Notes: generated by a model from the sequence alone, not told the origin. Positions 22,633-30,592 are shown, counted from the first letter of the stretch. The stretch is DNA of 31,627 nucleotides from JBHHYS01 sp046757645 (GCA_046757645.1 JBHHYS010000023.1:1-31627), one strand, 5' to 3'. A program made the numbers and translations.

Positions 22633-23895
22633 TCAGGGTTGGGGTTGGCGTTCTTGGCGTTGGGGGAGCCGTTTCAACCTGCTGGCATCCAGCTTGCGAA
22701 TCTCGATGTTGCCCGCCGTGGTGAGTATCCGCAACACCACTCCGCCGCCATTCAAGGCGCCGTGGCCCCGCAAAGTGCTGGGGCCAAAACTCGCCTTGCC
22801 GCCTTCGATCGTCAGCGGGAAGTCGGTGAGAATCTTGTGCCCGGTGGCCATCTGGATGGTGGCATCGATGGTGAGCGGCAGGTCGGGGGGCAGATAGACC
22901 TCAACATCGCCGAACGAAGTTTCCAGTAGCGAGGCCCCGAAGTTCTCGGCGCTGGCGGCGATCTGGGCCAGAATTTTTCCGGCAGCGGTCGCGGCCTGCA
23001 CCGCGCTCTGCACGCGGTAGAGGTGGATGCTGCCGCCGGCGGTCTCGACGCGAATGGGCCCCCGAACGGCGTCTAGATTGATACTGCCGCCGGCGGTCTG
23101 GGCCCGCACGCCTCCGCCGCTCTCTCCGATCCGGATCTGCCCGCCAGCGGTCTGGGCGATGATGTCGGCGCCGGCGCCGGCGAGCAGGATGTCGCCGCCG
23201 GCCGTTTTGGCCCGCACCGCGCCCGCAATCCGCCCGGTATGGATTTTGCCGCCGCTAGTCTCCAGGGTGGCGTCCCCATTGACGTTCCCCACCCGGATGG
23301 CCCCGCCCGCGGTGCGCGCCTCCACGCGCTGGCCGATGTTGCCCAGCACGATGCTGCCGCCGGCGGTCTCGGCCCGCACCGGGCCGGTGACGTCTCCGGT
23401 GCGGATATCACCCCCGGCGGTGACAGCCCGGAGTTCGCCCTCCAGTCGTTCCACGATCAGGTCGCCCCCGCCGGTTTGCAGGTCGAGGTTGAAGCGTCGC
23501 GGCACCTTGATTTCAAACTCAATGGTCAACGGGGTCGGCGTAGGCGGGTGGCGGAGCCGTCCTCGCAAGTAGGCGCCGGCGCCCTCGAGCAGCCGCACGC
23601 TTAGTTCGTAGCGGCTGAAGTAGCGCTTGGCTTCCCCTTCGTTGGCGGCATACGCGCGCACGCGCACCTCACACTCCATGCGGTTGTCAGGGCCGGGCTT
23701 CACCCGCACCGAGCCCCGGTCAGCCCGCACCCGCAGCCGCGCCCCGGGGCGCACAGACGCTCCGCACTCAATGCGTTCCACCCAGGCGCGCCCCTGCCGC
23801 TCAATCTTGCCACGCTTGACGTAGGCCGGGTTCTGGGCGGCCAGCGGCACACCGACCGCCACCAGCCCCACTACGAGAAGACTACGGACTCGCAT
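22633..23895 (-). CDS. Secreted beta-solenoid protein with regular 18-residue repeats (DUF4097-like)
   Basis: A 420-residue protein. Signal peptide about 1-20 (LLVVGLVAVGVPLAAQ). Residues 25-135 form an N-terminal domain; residues 156-299 are eight consecutive units of exactly 18 residues, consensus R-A-x-T-A-G-G-x-I-x-x-G-x-x-x-G-x-V. A 20-residue unit precedes them and a degenerate one follows. The pattern predicts a right-handed beta-helix with a TAGG corner. The C-terminal part (about 318-410) returns to a DUF4097-like fold. GGAGAG lies 5 nt before the ATG; the anti-sigma stop is 10 bp upstream, so it belongs to that operon. Function unknown; possibly a surface or periplasmic structural or ligand-binding protein. 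Confidence 0.83.
   Translation of the reverse strand: MRVRSLLVVGLVAVGVPLAAQNPAYVKRGKIERQGRAWVERIECGASVRPGARLRVRADRGSVRVKPGPDNRMECEVRVRAYAANEGEAKRYFSRYELSVRLLEGAGAYLRGRLRHPPTPTPLTIEFEIKVPRRFNLDLQTGGGDLIVERLEGELRAVTAGGDIRTGDVTGPVRAETAGGSIVLGNIGQRVEARTAGGAIRVGNVNGDATLETSGGKIHTGRIAGAVRAKTAGGDILLAGAGADIIAQTAGGQIRIGESGGGVRAQTAGGSINLDAVRGPIRVETAGGSIHLYRVQSAVQAATAAGKILAQIAASAENFGASLLETSFGDVEVYLPPDLPLTIDATIQMATGHKILTDFPLTIEGGKASFGPSTLRGHGALNGGGVVLRILTTAGNIEIRKLDASRLKRLPQRQERQPQP
22999..23430 (-). repeat. Eight tandem 54-bp coding repeats (beta-solenoid turns)
   Basis: These bases encode residues 156-299 as eight 18-residue units without a single insertion or deletion. At DNA level the copies are diverged but share a CTGCCGCCGGCGGTCT-like core (plus-strand reading) around each TAGG corner. 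This may allow unit gain or loss by recombination. Confidence 0.75.
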
Positions 23896-23905
23896 CGGAT
23901 CTCTC

Positions 23906-24841
23906 CTAGAATTCCGCGCGCTCTCTCTCCCGTACCGCCTTGGCGCACTTCAGACGCACATAGGGGTTGGGGTCTTGGGTGGCCAACTGCTCGAACACTG
24001 GCAGCAGCTCCTTATCGCCCCGCTCAATCAGGAGGCTGACCGCGGCGACCCGTACCCCCGGATTGGTGTCGCGCTCCAAAGTTTCCAGGAGGGCTTGCCG
24101 CACCGTGGGACTCCAGGTCATCCGCCGGGCCGCCTCCAGCGCTCCCAGGCGCACGCCGGCGTTGGGGTCATGGCGCAGGGCGTAGAGCAAGGCCTCGCGC
24201 ACGTAGGGGTTGTCGCTGCGCCCTTGCAAAAGCTCTAGGGTATCGTGGCGGATGCCCGGGTTGTCGTAGCTCTTGACCGCGTAGACCAGCACTTTCTGGA
24301 TGCGGGGGTCGTCGAGCGGGCCTTCCAGCGTCACCCGCCGCTCGGCGTTCAGGGTGACGCGCACGTCGCCGGTTTGCCGGTCAGGCGCCACATGGCTGAT
24401 GCCGCTGATGCGCACGTTCCCTAGGTCAGCGCCGATCCACGCGGCCGACGGTTCGTTGCCGCCCGGCGCGGCGACCGGCGTCCGCCCCTGCAACGTCCAA
24501 CCGAGAGAAAATCCCAGCAGCAGAATGGCCAGCGCGGTAGTCATCTGCCAGGCGGGGCGCCCCGGGGAGAGCCCCCACCAACTCCGCACCAGCCCCCGCC
24601 AACTCCGGCTTTCCTGGTCGAGGGCCTCCTCCAGATCCCACCGGCAGCGCACCAACAGGTCGGGCGAAGGTTCCCGCCGGGGGCGCTGGTCGAGCACGGT
24701 GCGCAAGCGGCGCAGCTCGTCCGCGGCGGCGGCGCACTGCGGGCAGCCGCTCAGGTGGGCGTCCACCGCGGCTCGCTCCTCCGGGGCTAGCTCCTCGTAG
24801 AGGTGGAAGACCAGTTTTTCCTCAACCGTCTGGCAGTTCAT
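23906..24841 (-). CDS. Zinc-finger anti-sigma factor with periplasmic HEAT-like repeats
   Basis: A 311-residue protein. The N-terminus has the anti-sigma zinc finger: Cys3, then His29-x3-Cys33-x2-Cys36 (HLSGCPQC). One transmembrane segment lies at about 98-117 (TTALAILLLGFSLGWTL). A linker and a short beta stretch (GDVRVTLNAERRVTLEG) are followed, from about residue 178, by four to five HEAT-like helical repeats with DNPGIR / DNPYVREALLYALRHDPNAGVR / DTNPGVRVAAVSLL / DPNPYVRLKCAKAV motifs. The HEAT array would be periplasmic and could bind a protein signal. A strong AAGGAGAAGGAG precedes the ATG; the sigma gene ends 12 bp upstream. The cognate sigma factor is almost certainly the one encoded at 24854-25495. 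Confidence 0.88.
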   Translation of the reverse strand: MNCQTVEEKLVFHLYEELAPEERAAVDAHLSGCPQCAAAADELRRLRTVLDQRPRREPSPDLLVRCRWDLEEALDQESRSWRGLVRSWWGLSPGRPAWQMTTALAILLLGFSLGWTLQGRTPVAAPGGNEPSAAWIGADLGNVRISGISHVAPDRQTGDVRVTLNAERRVTLEGPLDDPRIQKVLVYAVKSYDNPGIRHDTLELLQGRSDNPYVREALLYALRHDPNAGVRLGALEAARRMTWSPTVRQALLETLERDTNPGVRVAAVSLLIERGDKELLPVFEQLATQDPNPYVRLKCAKAVRERERAEF

Positions 24842-24853
24842 GGCTCCTTCTCC

Positions 24854-25495
24854 TTAAACCAGCTCTCTCAGTTCCACGCGCAGCTTCTGGGTGGCGCGGA
24901 AGAGGCAATTCTTGGCGGTCTCTTCGCTGGTGCCGCAGTATTCCCCGATGGCCCGCAGCTTCAACCCGTGGTAGTGCTTCAATTCGAAGACCAGGCGTTC
25001 CCGGGGACTCAGGCGGCCCAGCGCCGCCTCGATGCGCCCCGCGATCTCCTTGCCGCGCAGAGCCCGGTGGGGATTCAATGACGGGCGCGCTTCCGGGAGC
25101 GAATGGAGGAAGCCGGCCCGGCCTTCGTCGGCTTCAAGAGGCTGCACTTCGCGGCGGCTGCCCACCCGCCGCAGGTGGTCCAGGCAAACGTTCGTCACCA
25201 CCCGGTACACCCAAGTGGAAAAGCGCGACTCGAAGCGAAAACGGCCCAGGGAGCGGTAAATTTTCAAGAAGGCCTCTTGGTAGAGGTCGCGGGCCTCCTC
25301 CTCAGAGCGCACTATTTGCAGGGCCACTCGCAGCACCCGCGCCCCGTAGAGGCGCACGAGCTGCTCGAAGGCGCCCCGATCGCCTCGTTGTGCCTGGCGG
25401 ATCAGGGTGCGCTCGTCCCCGGCATCTAGCTGAGGACTCGCTCCGGGCACTGGGCGGATCAACTCCAAGCAGGCGCCATCCGTCGTGGGTATCAT
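24854..25495 (-). CDS. ECF (RpoE-type) RNA polymerase sigma factor
   Basis: A 213-residue sigma-70 family protein. Region 2 (about 40-110) reads AFEQLVRLYGARVLRVALQI, ARDLYQEAFLKIYRSLGRF and FSTWVYRVVTNVCLDHLRRV. Region 4 (about 155-210) reads LSPRERLVFELKHYHGLKLRAI, then GTSEETAKNCLFRATQKLR, the DNA-recognition helix. It probably transcribes its own operon (anti-sigma, two solenoid proteins, PDZ protein) and other envelope genes; the target promoter cannot be read with confidence. GAGGA lies 4 nt before the ATG at 25495. Upstream, on the same strand and 83 bp away, is a lipoprotein gene. Confidence 0.94.
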   Translation of the reverse strand: MIPTTDGACLELIRPVPGASPQLDAGDERTLIRQAQRGDRGAFEQLVRLYGARVLRVALQIVRSEEEARDLYQEAFLKIYRSLGRFRFESRFSTWVYRVVTNVCLDHLRRVGSRREVQPLEADEGRAGFLHSLPEARPSLNPHRALRGKEIAGRIEAALGRLSPRERLVFELKHYHGLKLRAIGEYCGTSEETAKNCLFRATQKLRVELRELV

Positions 25496-25578
25496 CCGTC
25501 CTCTATCACAGCATTGGACGCAAGGGGCAGAAAAAGGTGAGCCGCTGGAAGGCGAAAGAAAGGTGAATCTGCTGCGGG

Positions 25579-26460
25579 TTAACCTCGCTCGAGCACAGTC
25601 TGGCAGTGGCGCTGCAACTGCTCGCTCTCGTCCCGAATCCTGTCGTTGCCGATTTCGGCCGCCCGTTGTGCCGCCCGGGCGGCGGCCGCCGCGGCCCGCT
25701 CGTGGAAGAGGCGGAACATCCGCGGGTCGCGGAGCGCCTCCGGGCGGTAGATGCTGCTCAGATTGAGCAGTTCCCGGGCGGCCCCCAAGTAAAAATTGGC
25801 GGGCTCGACCTCGAATGGCAGTCCGCGAAAGCGCAGCCGTTCCCGTGCCCGGTCCAGGTTGCCCTCGGTGTCCACCAGCCCCGCCAGCATCTGGGCCAGT
25901 CCCTGGCGGAGTTCTTCTCGCTCGGCTTGGGCGCGCTCGGGGTCCTCGACCCAGGTGCCTTGGCGCACTTTCGCCAGCACGGCGCTGCCGCTGGCCGCCT
26001 GGGGCAGGGGAAGGTCGAGTCGCCAGGGCGCCGGAGTCGCCTCCTGCTGGAGGCGGTCGAGCGCTTCCACCAATTCAATCGAGTGCCCCCGGGCACGGCC
26101 GAAGTAATCGATTGCCATTGAACGCATCTGGGAGGCGTAAGCGGCGGCGCCAGCCTGCTGGTGGCCTTCCAGGTAGCTCTCGGCGATGTCTTTGAATGCT
26201 TGCGCCATCCCCCCCAGCAGGGCAACGCGCAGCACGTGGGCGCGGCGCGCCGGCTCGCTTTGCGGCGACTCGCGAATCACCTTGCTCAGGGTGTCAAGGG
26301 CGGGGGAATAGTTGGCGTGGGCAATCTGCTGTTTGGCGAGAGCATAGAGGGCCTCGGGGCTGCGGGCGACAATCGGCCCGTCACAACTGAGCAGCAGCAG
26401 CGCAACCCCGCCGAGCGCGCACCCGAGCCAGGCTCTTCGCCGCCTCCGCCGCCACCTCAT
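25579..26460 (-). CDS. Lipoprotein with TPR-like helical N-terminal part
   Basis: A 293-residue protein. It begins with eight Arg/Trp residues (MRWRRRRRRAW), a hydrophobic core, and a lipobox LLLLSC with the lipid-accepting Cys at 26. The next 100 residues look TPR-like (ALYALAKQQIAHANYSPALD; a second helix pair follows) and the remainder is helical and Ala/Arg-rich. I use the ATG ending at 26460, which has GGGAGGG upstream and gives a proper lipoprotein signal; the frame is open 54 codons further up, but that part is unlike protein. It would be a client of the LolCD system encoded at 12996-15317. No family name recognised. Confidence 0.78.
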   Translation of the reverse strand: MRWRRRRRRAWLGCALGGVALLLLSCDGPIVARSPEALYALAKQQIAHANYSPALDTLSKVIRESPQSEPARRAHVLRVALLGGMAQAFKDIAESYLEGHQQAGAAAYASQMRSMAIDYFGRARGHSIELVEALDRLQQEATPAPWRLDLPLPQAASGSAVLAKVRQGTWVEDPERAQAEREELRQGLAQMLAGLVDTEGNLDRARERLRFRGLPFEVEPANFYLGAARELLNLSSIYRPEALRDPRMFRLFHERAAAAAARAAQRAAEIGNDRIRDESEQLQRHCQTVLERG

Positions 26461-26495
26461 TGGCTCGACCCTCCCGCGCACTCTCTGCTTGCATC

Positions 26496-26771
26496 CTAGC
26501 GCCGCGTGGCGCGGGGAGTCAAACCAGCCGCCTGGGCCAGGCGGATGAGCCCGTAGGCGCCGAGGCAGAGAAGGAAGTCGAGGCCCAAGCCGCGGTCGAG
26601 GGCAAAGGGTTGGTGCTGCCACGACGCCGGCAGGTGAGGGAAGAGGAGAAGAAAGTAGAGGCCGTTGCCCGCCAGCACCGCAGCCAGGATGTACCAGAGC
26701 GTACTCGAGCCCCGTCGGCTCCCCCGCTCTCGGGCGAACGGGGAAAAGTCATTGTCATCTCTGGGTGCCAA
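26496..26771 (-). CDS. Small two-helix membrane protein
   Basis: A 91-residue frame encoding a charged N-terminus (MAPRDDNDFSPFARERGSRR), a first membrane helix (STLWYILAAVLAGNGLYFLLLF, residues about 22-43) and a second (LGLDFLLCLGAYGLIRLAQ, about 62-80), with a basic C-terminus. It starts with TTG at 26771, with GGGAGA about 11 nt upstream, and ends 35 bp before the lipoprotein gene on the same strand, so it may be the first gene of that operon. No family recognised. The membrane topology and the absence of any competing gene support it; the TTG start weakens it. Confidence 0.5.
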   Translation of the reverse strand: MAPRDDNDFSPFARERGSRRGSSTLWYILAAVLAGNGLYFLLLFPHLPASWQHQPFALDRGLGLDFLLCLGAYGLIRLAQAAGLTPRATRR

Positions 26772-26780
26772 GGCTAGAAT
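26752..26780 (+). promoter_or_regulatory. Promoter-like sequence for the helical protein gene at 26834
   Basis: TTGTCA (26752-26757) and TAGAAT (26775-26780) are separated by exactly 17 bp; both are five of six to consensus. Transcription would start near 26787, leaving a leader of about 47 nt. It overlaps the start of the divergent small membrane-protein gene. Confidence 0.5.
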
Positions 26781-26833
26781 CTTCTCCCTGCCCTACCCAA
26801 CCGCTCTTTCGCGGATGGGGGACGCCTTCGCTG

Positions 26834-28267
26834 ATGTCGCTCGCCGACGAGATTCGCCGGGTGGATCAAGAAATCGCTCAAATGAAGCCGGTCGTCCAGT
26901 TGAGCGAGCGCGTCTTGCGCGAGGTGATGAAGCCCGCCCAGCCGCCCGCCGACCTGGAAAAAGTCCGCGGCTCGCTGGGCGCAGCGCTCGACCTCCTCAA
27001 GCACGGTGAGCAGGAGACCGCCCGGCAATTCCTCCGCCAGGCGGCAGCGGCCCTCCAGGCGGTGCGGCCGTGGTTGGCGGAGGGCGACCTGGGCATCAGC
27101 CCTTTCCTGCTGCGCCGTTTTCTGGAAACTCACCCAGCCGATCGCTCCTCGCAGCACGCCCTCATCCGCTATTTTCTCACCAAACAGCCGCACACGGAAA
27201 GCGACCGGGACAAACTCGACTACTTGCTCAGCAGCTACTTCGGCGGGGGAAGCGCCGAGCCAGCCGCCCCGCCCTTGCCCCACCCCGAGGAGCTCCGCCG
27301 CGCCCTCAAAGGCTTGTTTGCCGGGGTGGGATGGAAGCCGCTCAGTCCCGCCGTGGAAATCATGCTGCACGAACTCGAGTCGCTCGTCGCTCGCATCGAC
27401 GATTTCACCGACTTCAACCAGCTGGTGGAGGGGCGGCTGGTGGAACGCGTGCGCGGCTTCAAGAGCAGCCTGGGGGAGGAGTTCTACCATCCCCAACTCC
27501 TCTCCGCCGTGATTCGCTTCAACGTGAACTTCCGCCGTCACTTCGAAACCCTCTTTCACCGGCAACTCGATGTGGTCCGCCAGGAGACCCGCCGGCGCTT
27601 CGAAGAGGTCTGGGAGCAAGTGCGCGCCATCGAAGACGCCTATGAAAGGCTGTGCTTGCCCGAAGCCCAGCGCGCGCTTCGTGCCGTCCTCCCGGGGGAG
27701 GAAGCACCCACCGAAGCCGGCTCGGGCCGGGGCCGGCCTCTCGAAGCGGTCGGCGAACGCCCGGCCATCGACCGCCTGGTGCGCCGCGGCCAGCCGGCGG
27801 AGAAAGAAAGTGAATTGCCCGCCATCGTCCATCGCATTGCTCGCTTCCTGGAAAAATTATCCCCCGAGCAACTCAAGGCCGAGAAAGCGGTTTTCCCCCT
27901 GCACGAAGCGAAGCTGGAGCTGGCTGCCTGGGAGCGAGAAGCCTTCAGGGCGGCCGCGATGGCGGCCGCACCGGAAAGCACCCGCACCATCCAGTACGCC
28001 CTGGCGGTGGTGGCGTGGCTGGAGGAAGAAATGGCGCGCTACCAGGAAACCCGCGCCGACCGCTACCTGTGGAAGACCCACTTCGATCACCTCAGCTACG
28101 CGGTGGAACGGAGCGTGGAGTTGCTGAAAGCGGTTCGCGGCCTGCTCCGCGAAGGGGCGTCCGAGGGCGAAGCCGCCTGGTTCGAGTCTCTGGTGCGCAC
28201 GGCGCTGCGGCTGGCCACCGCCCTCAACCGCGTGGCTCCGGTCTTCGAGGCAGCCGCGGCGGCCTAG
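26834..28267 (+). CDS. Unrecognised large all-helical protein
   Basis: A 477-residue protein with no signal peptide or membrane segment, so cytoplasmic. It is almost entirely helical and charged: MSLADEIRRVDQEIAQMKP, GAALDLLKHGEQETARQFLR, a central VARIDDFTDFNQLVEGRLV, and repeated helices such as RYQETRADRYLWKTHFDHLS near the C-terminus. A Pro-rich break lies at about 153-165. I start it at the ATG at 26834 (GGGGGA 12 nt upstream); the frame opens 23 codons earlier but that part lacks coding character. It has its own promoter-like sequence and is followed 81 bp later by recG. I do not recognise the family; a structural or scaffold role is possible. Confidence 0.75.
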   Translation: MSLADEIRRVDQEIAQMKPVVQLSERVLREVMKPAQPPADLEKVRGSLGAALDLLKHGEQETARQFLRQAAAALQAVRPWLAEGDLGISPFLLRRFLETHPADRSSQHALIRYFLTKQPHTESDRDKLDYLLSSYFGGGSAEPAAPPLPHPEELRRALKGLFAGVGWKPLSPAVEIMLHELESLVARIDDFTDFNQLVEGRLVERVRGFKSSLGEEFYHPQLLSAVIRFNVNFRRHFETLFHRQLDVVRQETRRRFEEVWEQVRAIEDAYERLCLPEAQRALRAVLPGEEAPTEAGSGRGRPLEAVGERPAIDRLVRRGQPAEKESELPAIVHRIARFLEKLSPEQLKAEKAVFPLHEAKLELAAWEREAFRAAAMAAAPESTRTIQYALAVVAWLEEEMARYQETRADRYLWKTHFDHLSYAVERSVELLKAVRGLLREGASEGEAAWFESLVRTALRLATALNRVAPVFEAAAAA

Positions 28268-28327
28268 CGCCGTTCGCTCTCACTGTGGAGGGAGCATCTC
28301 CGCCAGCAACAGAGGGAACGGCCCTCG

Positions 28328-28336
28328 TGCTATAGT
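28328..28336 (+). promoter_or_regulatory. Extended -10 element before recG
   Basis: TGCTATAGT gives a TG-extended -10 with TATAGT at 28331-28336; no -35 is evident. The predicted transcription start (about 28343) lies only about 6 nt before the recG ATG, so the mRNA would be nearly leaderless. Confidence 0.4.
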
Positions 28337-28348
28337 GGCGCGTGGCTG

Positions 28349-30481
28349 ATGAAGGTTTCTCTCGATTCGCCCGTCTCCGCCCTGCCCGGGGTGGGGCCCC
28401 GCCGCGCCCAGCACCTGGTGCAGAAAGGCATTGGCAGCCTCGAAGACCTGCTCTACTACCTCCCCTTCCGCTACGAGAATCGCACCCAGTTCACTCCCAT
28501 CGGTGAGCTGCGGCCGGGTCAGCTTGCCTGCGTCCGGGGCAAAGTGTTGACCGCCGGCCTCATGCCCCTGGGGCGTGGCCGGCAGCGAACCTTCCATCTG
28601 GCCGCCAGCGATGCGAGCGGCATCCTTTATGCCAAGTGGTTTACCGGTTATTTCAAAAAGTTTTACGGGGACTACCTGGCCCGCACCTTCCGCCCCGGGC
28701 AGCAGGTAGTGCTCTACGGCAAAGTGGAGGAAGACCCCTACCGGCCGGGGCAATTGCAGATGATCCAGCCCGAGCACGAAGTGCTCTCCGGGGGACGCGC
28801 CGCGAACGACTCCACCGAATCCGGGCGCATCGTGCCGATCTACGAAGCCGCCGGCCCGGTGAGCGCCCGCGTCTTTCGCCGCTTGATTTACGACACCCTG
28901 GGACGAGTGGAATCCCCCCTGCCGGACCCGCTGCCCGAATCGTTGCGCGCCCGCTACGCCCTTCCTGACCGGCGCACCGCCCTCTGGCAGGCGCACTTCC
29001 CCGAGAAAGAAACCGCGCTCAGCGAACTGGAGGCGTTTCGCACCCCGGCGCAGCAACGGCTGATCTACGAAGAGTTTTTCTTCTTGCAGCTCGGGCTGGC
29101 CCTGCGCCAGCAGCGCGTCCGCCAAGCGCCCGGAATTCCCTTCACGCTCCACGACTCGATCCGCGAGGCCATCAAGAAGATCCTCCCCTTCCATCCCACC
29201 GCGGCGCAGAAGCGGGTGCTCAAGGAAATCGCCGACGACATGCAGAAGCCGGTGCCGATGAACCGGCTGCTGCAAGGCGACGTGGGCTCGGGCAAAACCA
29301 TGGTCGCTTTTGAAGCCGCCATTATTGCTATGGAGAACGGCTACCAGGTGGCGCTGATGGCGCCCACGGAAATCCTCGCGGTGCAGCACTACCTCTACGC
29401 CTGCCAGCGTTTCGCGCGCACCCCCTACCGGCTGGGCCTGCTGGTCAGCGCCCTGCCGAGCAAAGAAAAGCGGCAAACCCGCGAGGAGTTGGCCGAGGGC
29501 GATCTGGATCTGGTGGTGGGCACGCACGCCTTGCTGGAAAAAGAGGTGGGCTTCCATCGCCTGGGACTGGTCATCGTGGACGAGCAGCATCGCTTCGGGG
29601 TGATGCAGCGGCTGGAGCTCATCCGCAAAGGCGCGGGGACCGAGCGCCACCCGCACGTGCTGGTGATGACCGCTACGCCCATCCCCCGCACCCTGGCTCT
29701 GGCGGTCTACAGCGACCTGGATATGTCGGTGCTGGACGAAATGCCGCCCGGGCGCGGCCCCATCGAAACCCGCTGGGTGAAAGACGAATCGGCCGCGCGC
29801 ATATGGGAGTTCGTGCGTCGGCAGGTGGCCACCGGCCGCCAGGCCTACATCGTCTATCCCGTCATCGAGGAGTCGAAGCGCGAACTGAAAGCGGCCACCA
29901 AGGAATACCAGCGGCTCTCCCGCGAGATGTTCCGCGGGCTGGAAGTGGGGCTGCTGCACGGGCGGCTGAGCGGGCCGGAGAAAGAGGCGGTGATGCAGGC
30001 GTTTCACCGCGGGCGGATTCAGATTCTGGTGTCCACCAGCGTGGTCGAGGTCGGCGTGGACGTTCCCAACGCCACCGTGATGGTCATCGAGCACGCCGAG
30101 CGCTTCGGCCTGGCGCAGCTCCACCAGTTGCGGGGGCGCATCGGGCGCGGCCGCTACCCCTCCCACTGCATCCTGATGACTCCGACGGAAGTCGGGGAGG
30201 TCGCCCGCGCCCGCCTGGAGACGCTCACCGAGACCCAAGACGGTTTCAAGATTGCCGAGCTTGACCTCAAGCTGCGCGGCCCGGGCGAGTTCTTCGGCAC
30301 CCGCCAGCACGGCTTCCTCAACCTGCGCATCGCCAACCTCCTGCGCGACCACGAGCTGCTCGCCCGCGCCAAGCACGACGCCTTCGATTACGTCGCCCAG
30401 CCGCCCCCCGGCTTCCACGCTACGCTCGACTACTGGCGGGAGCGCTGGCAGCGCCGCTACCGCCTAGCCGAAGTGGCCTAG
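28349..30481 (+). CDS. recG: ATP-dependent DNA helicase RecG
   Basis: A 710-residue RecG, the branched-DNA helicase that remodels stalled replication forks and Holliday junctions. The N-terminal wedge/OB domain begins at VSALPGVGPRRAQHLVQKGI. The helicase core has Walker A GDVGSGKT (about residue 310), the RecG-typical DEQH box in IVDEQHRFGVMQR (about 410), MTATPIPRTLAL (motif III), and motifs IV-VI ending HQLRGRIGRG. The C-terminal TRG region (GEFFGTRQHGF) is present. Length matches the family. No strong Shine-Dalgarno is seen; an extended -10 lies 13 bp upstream. Confidence 0.97.
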   Translation: MKVSLDSPVSALPGVGPRRAQHLVQKGIGSLEDLLYYLPFRYENRTQFTPIGELRPGQLACVRGKVLTAGLMPLGRGRQRTFHLAASDASGILYAKWFTGYFKKFYGDYLARTFRPGQQVVLYGKVEEDPYRPGQLQMIQPEHEVLSGGRAANDSTESGRIVPIYEAAGPVSARVFRRLIYDTLGRVESPLPDPLPESLRARYALPDRRTALWQAHFPEKETALSELEAFRTPAQQRLIYEEFFFLQLGLALRQQRVRQAPGIPFTLHDSIREAIKKILPFHPTAAQKRVLKEIADDMQKPVPMNRLLQGDVGSGKTMVAFEAAIIAMENGYQVALMAPTEILAVQHYLYACQRFARTPYRLGLLVSALPSKEKRQTREELAEGDLDLVVGTHALLEKEVGFHRLGLVIVDEQHRFGVMQRLELIRKGAGTERHPHVLVMTATPIPRTLALAVYSDLDMSVLDEMPPGRGPIETRWVKDESAARIWEFVRRQVATGRQAYIVYPVIEESKRELKAATKEYQRLSREMFRGLEVGLLHGRLSGPEKEAVMQAFHRGRIQILVSTSVVEVGVDVPNATVMVIEHAERFGLAQLHQLRGRIGRGRYPSHCILMTPTEVGEVARARLETLTETQDGFKIAELDLKLRGPGEFFGTRQHGFLNLRIANLLRDHELLARAKHDAFDYVAQPPPGFHATLDYWRERWQRRYRLAEVA

Positions 30482-30592
30482 AAGGCTAGAACGATGGGGC
30501 AAAAATGTCTTTCCCGTCATCCGGCGCTTTCTTCTGCCGTTCTGCTCTCTCTTGTGGTTGCGCGCTTCTTCTTGTCATTTTGCGCTTTTTCC

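Noticed and set aside
22999..23430. The regular 54-bp repeats considered as a CRISPR array or non-coding satellite
   Set aside because: They lie inside a continuous reading frame and keep an 18-residue protein pattern, with no constant repeat plus variable spacer structure.
28280..30418. A 712-codon minus-strand open frame antisense to recG
   Set aside because: Shadow of recG, which has all helicase motifs; no ribosome site or domain on the antisense frame.
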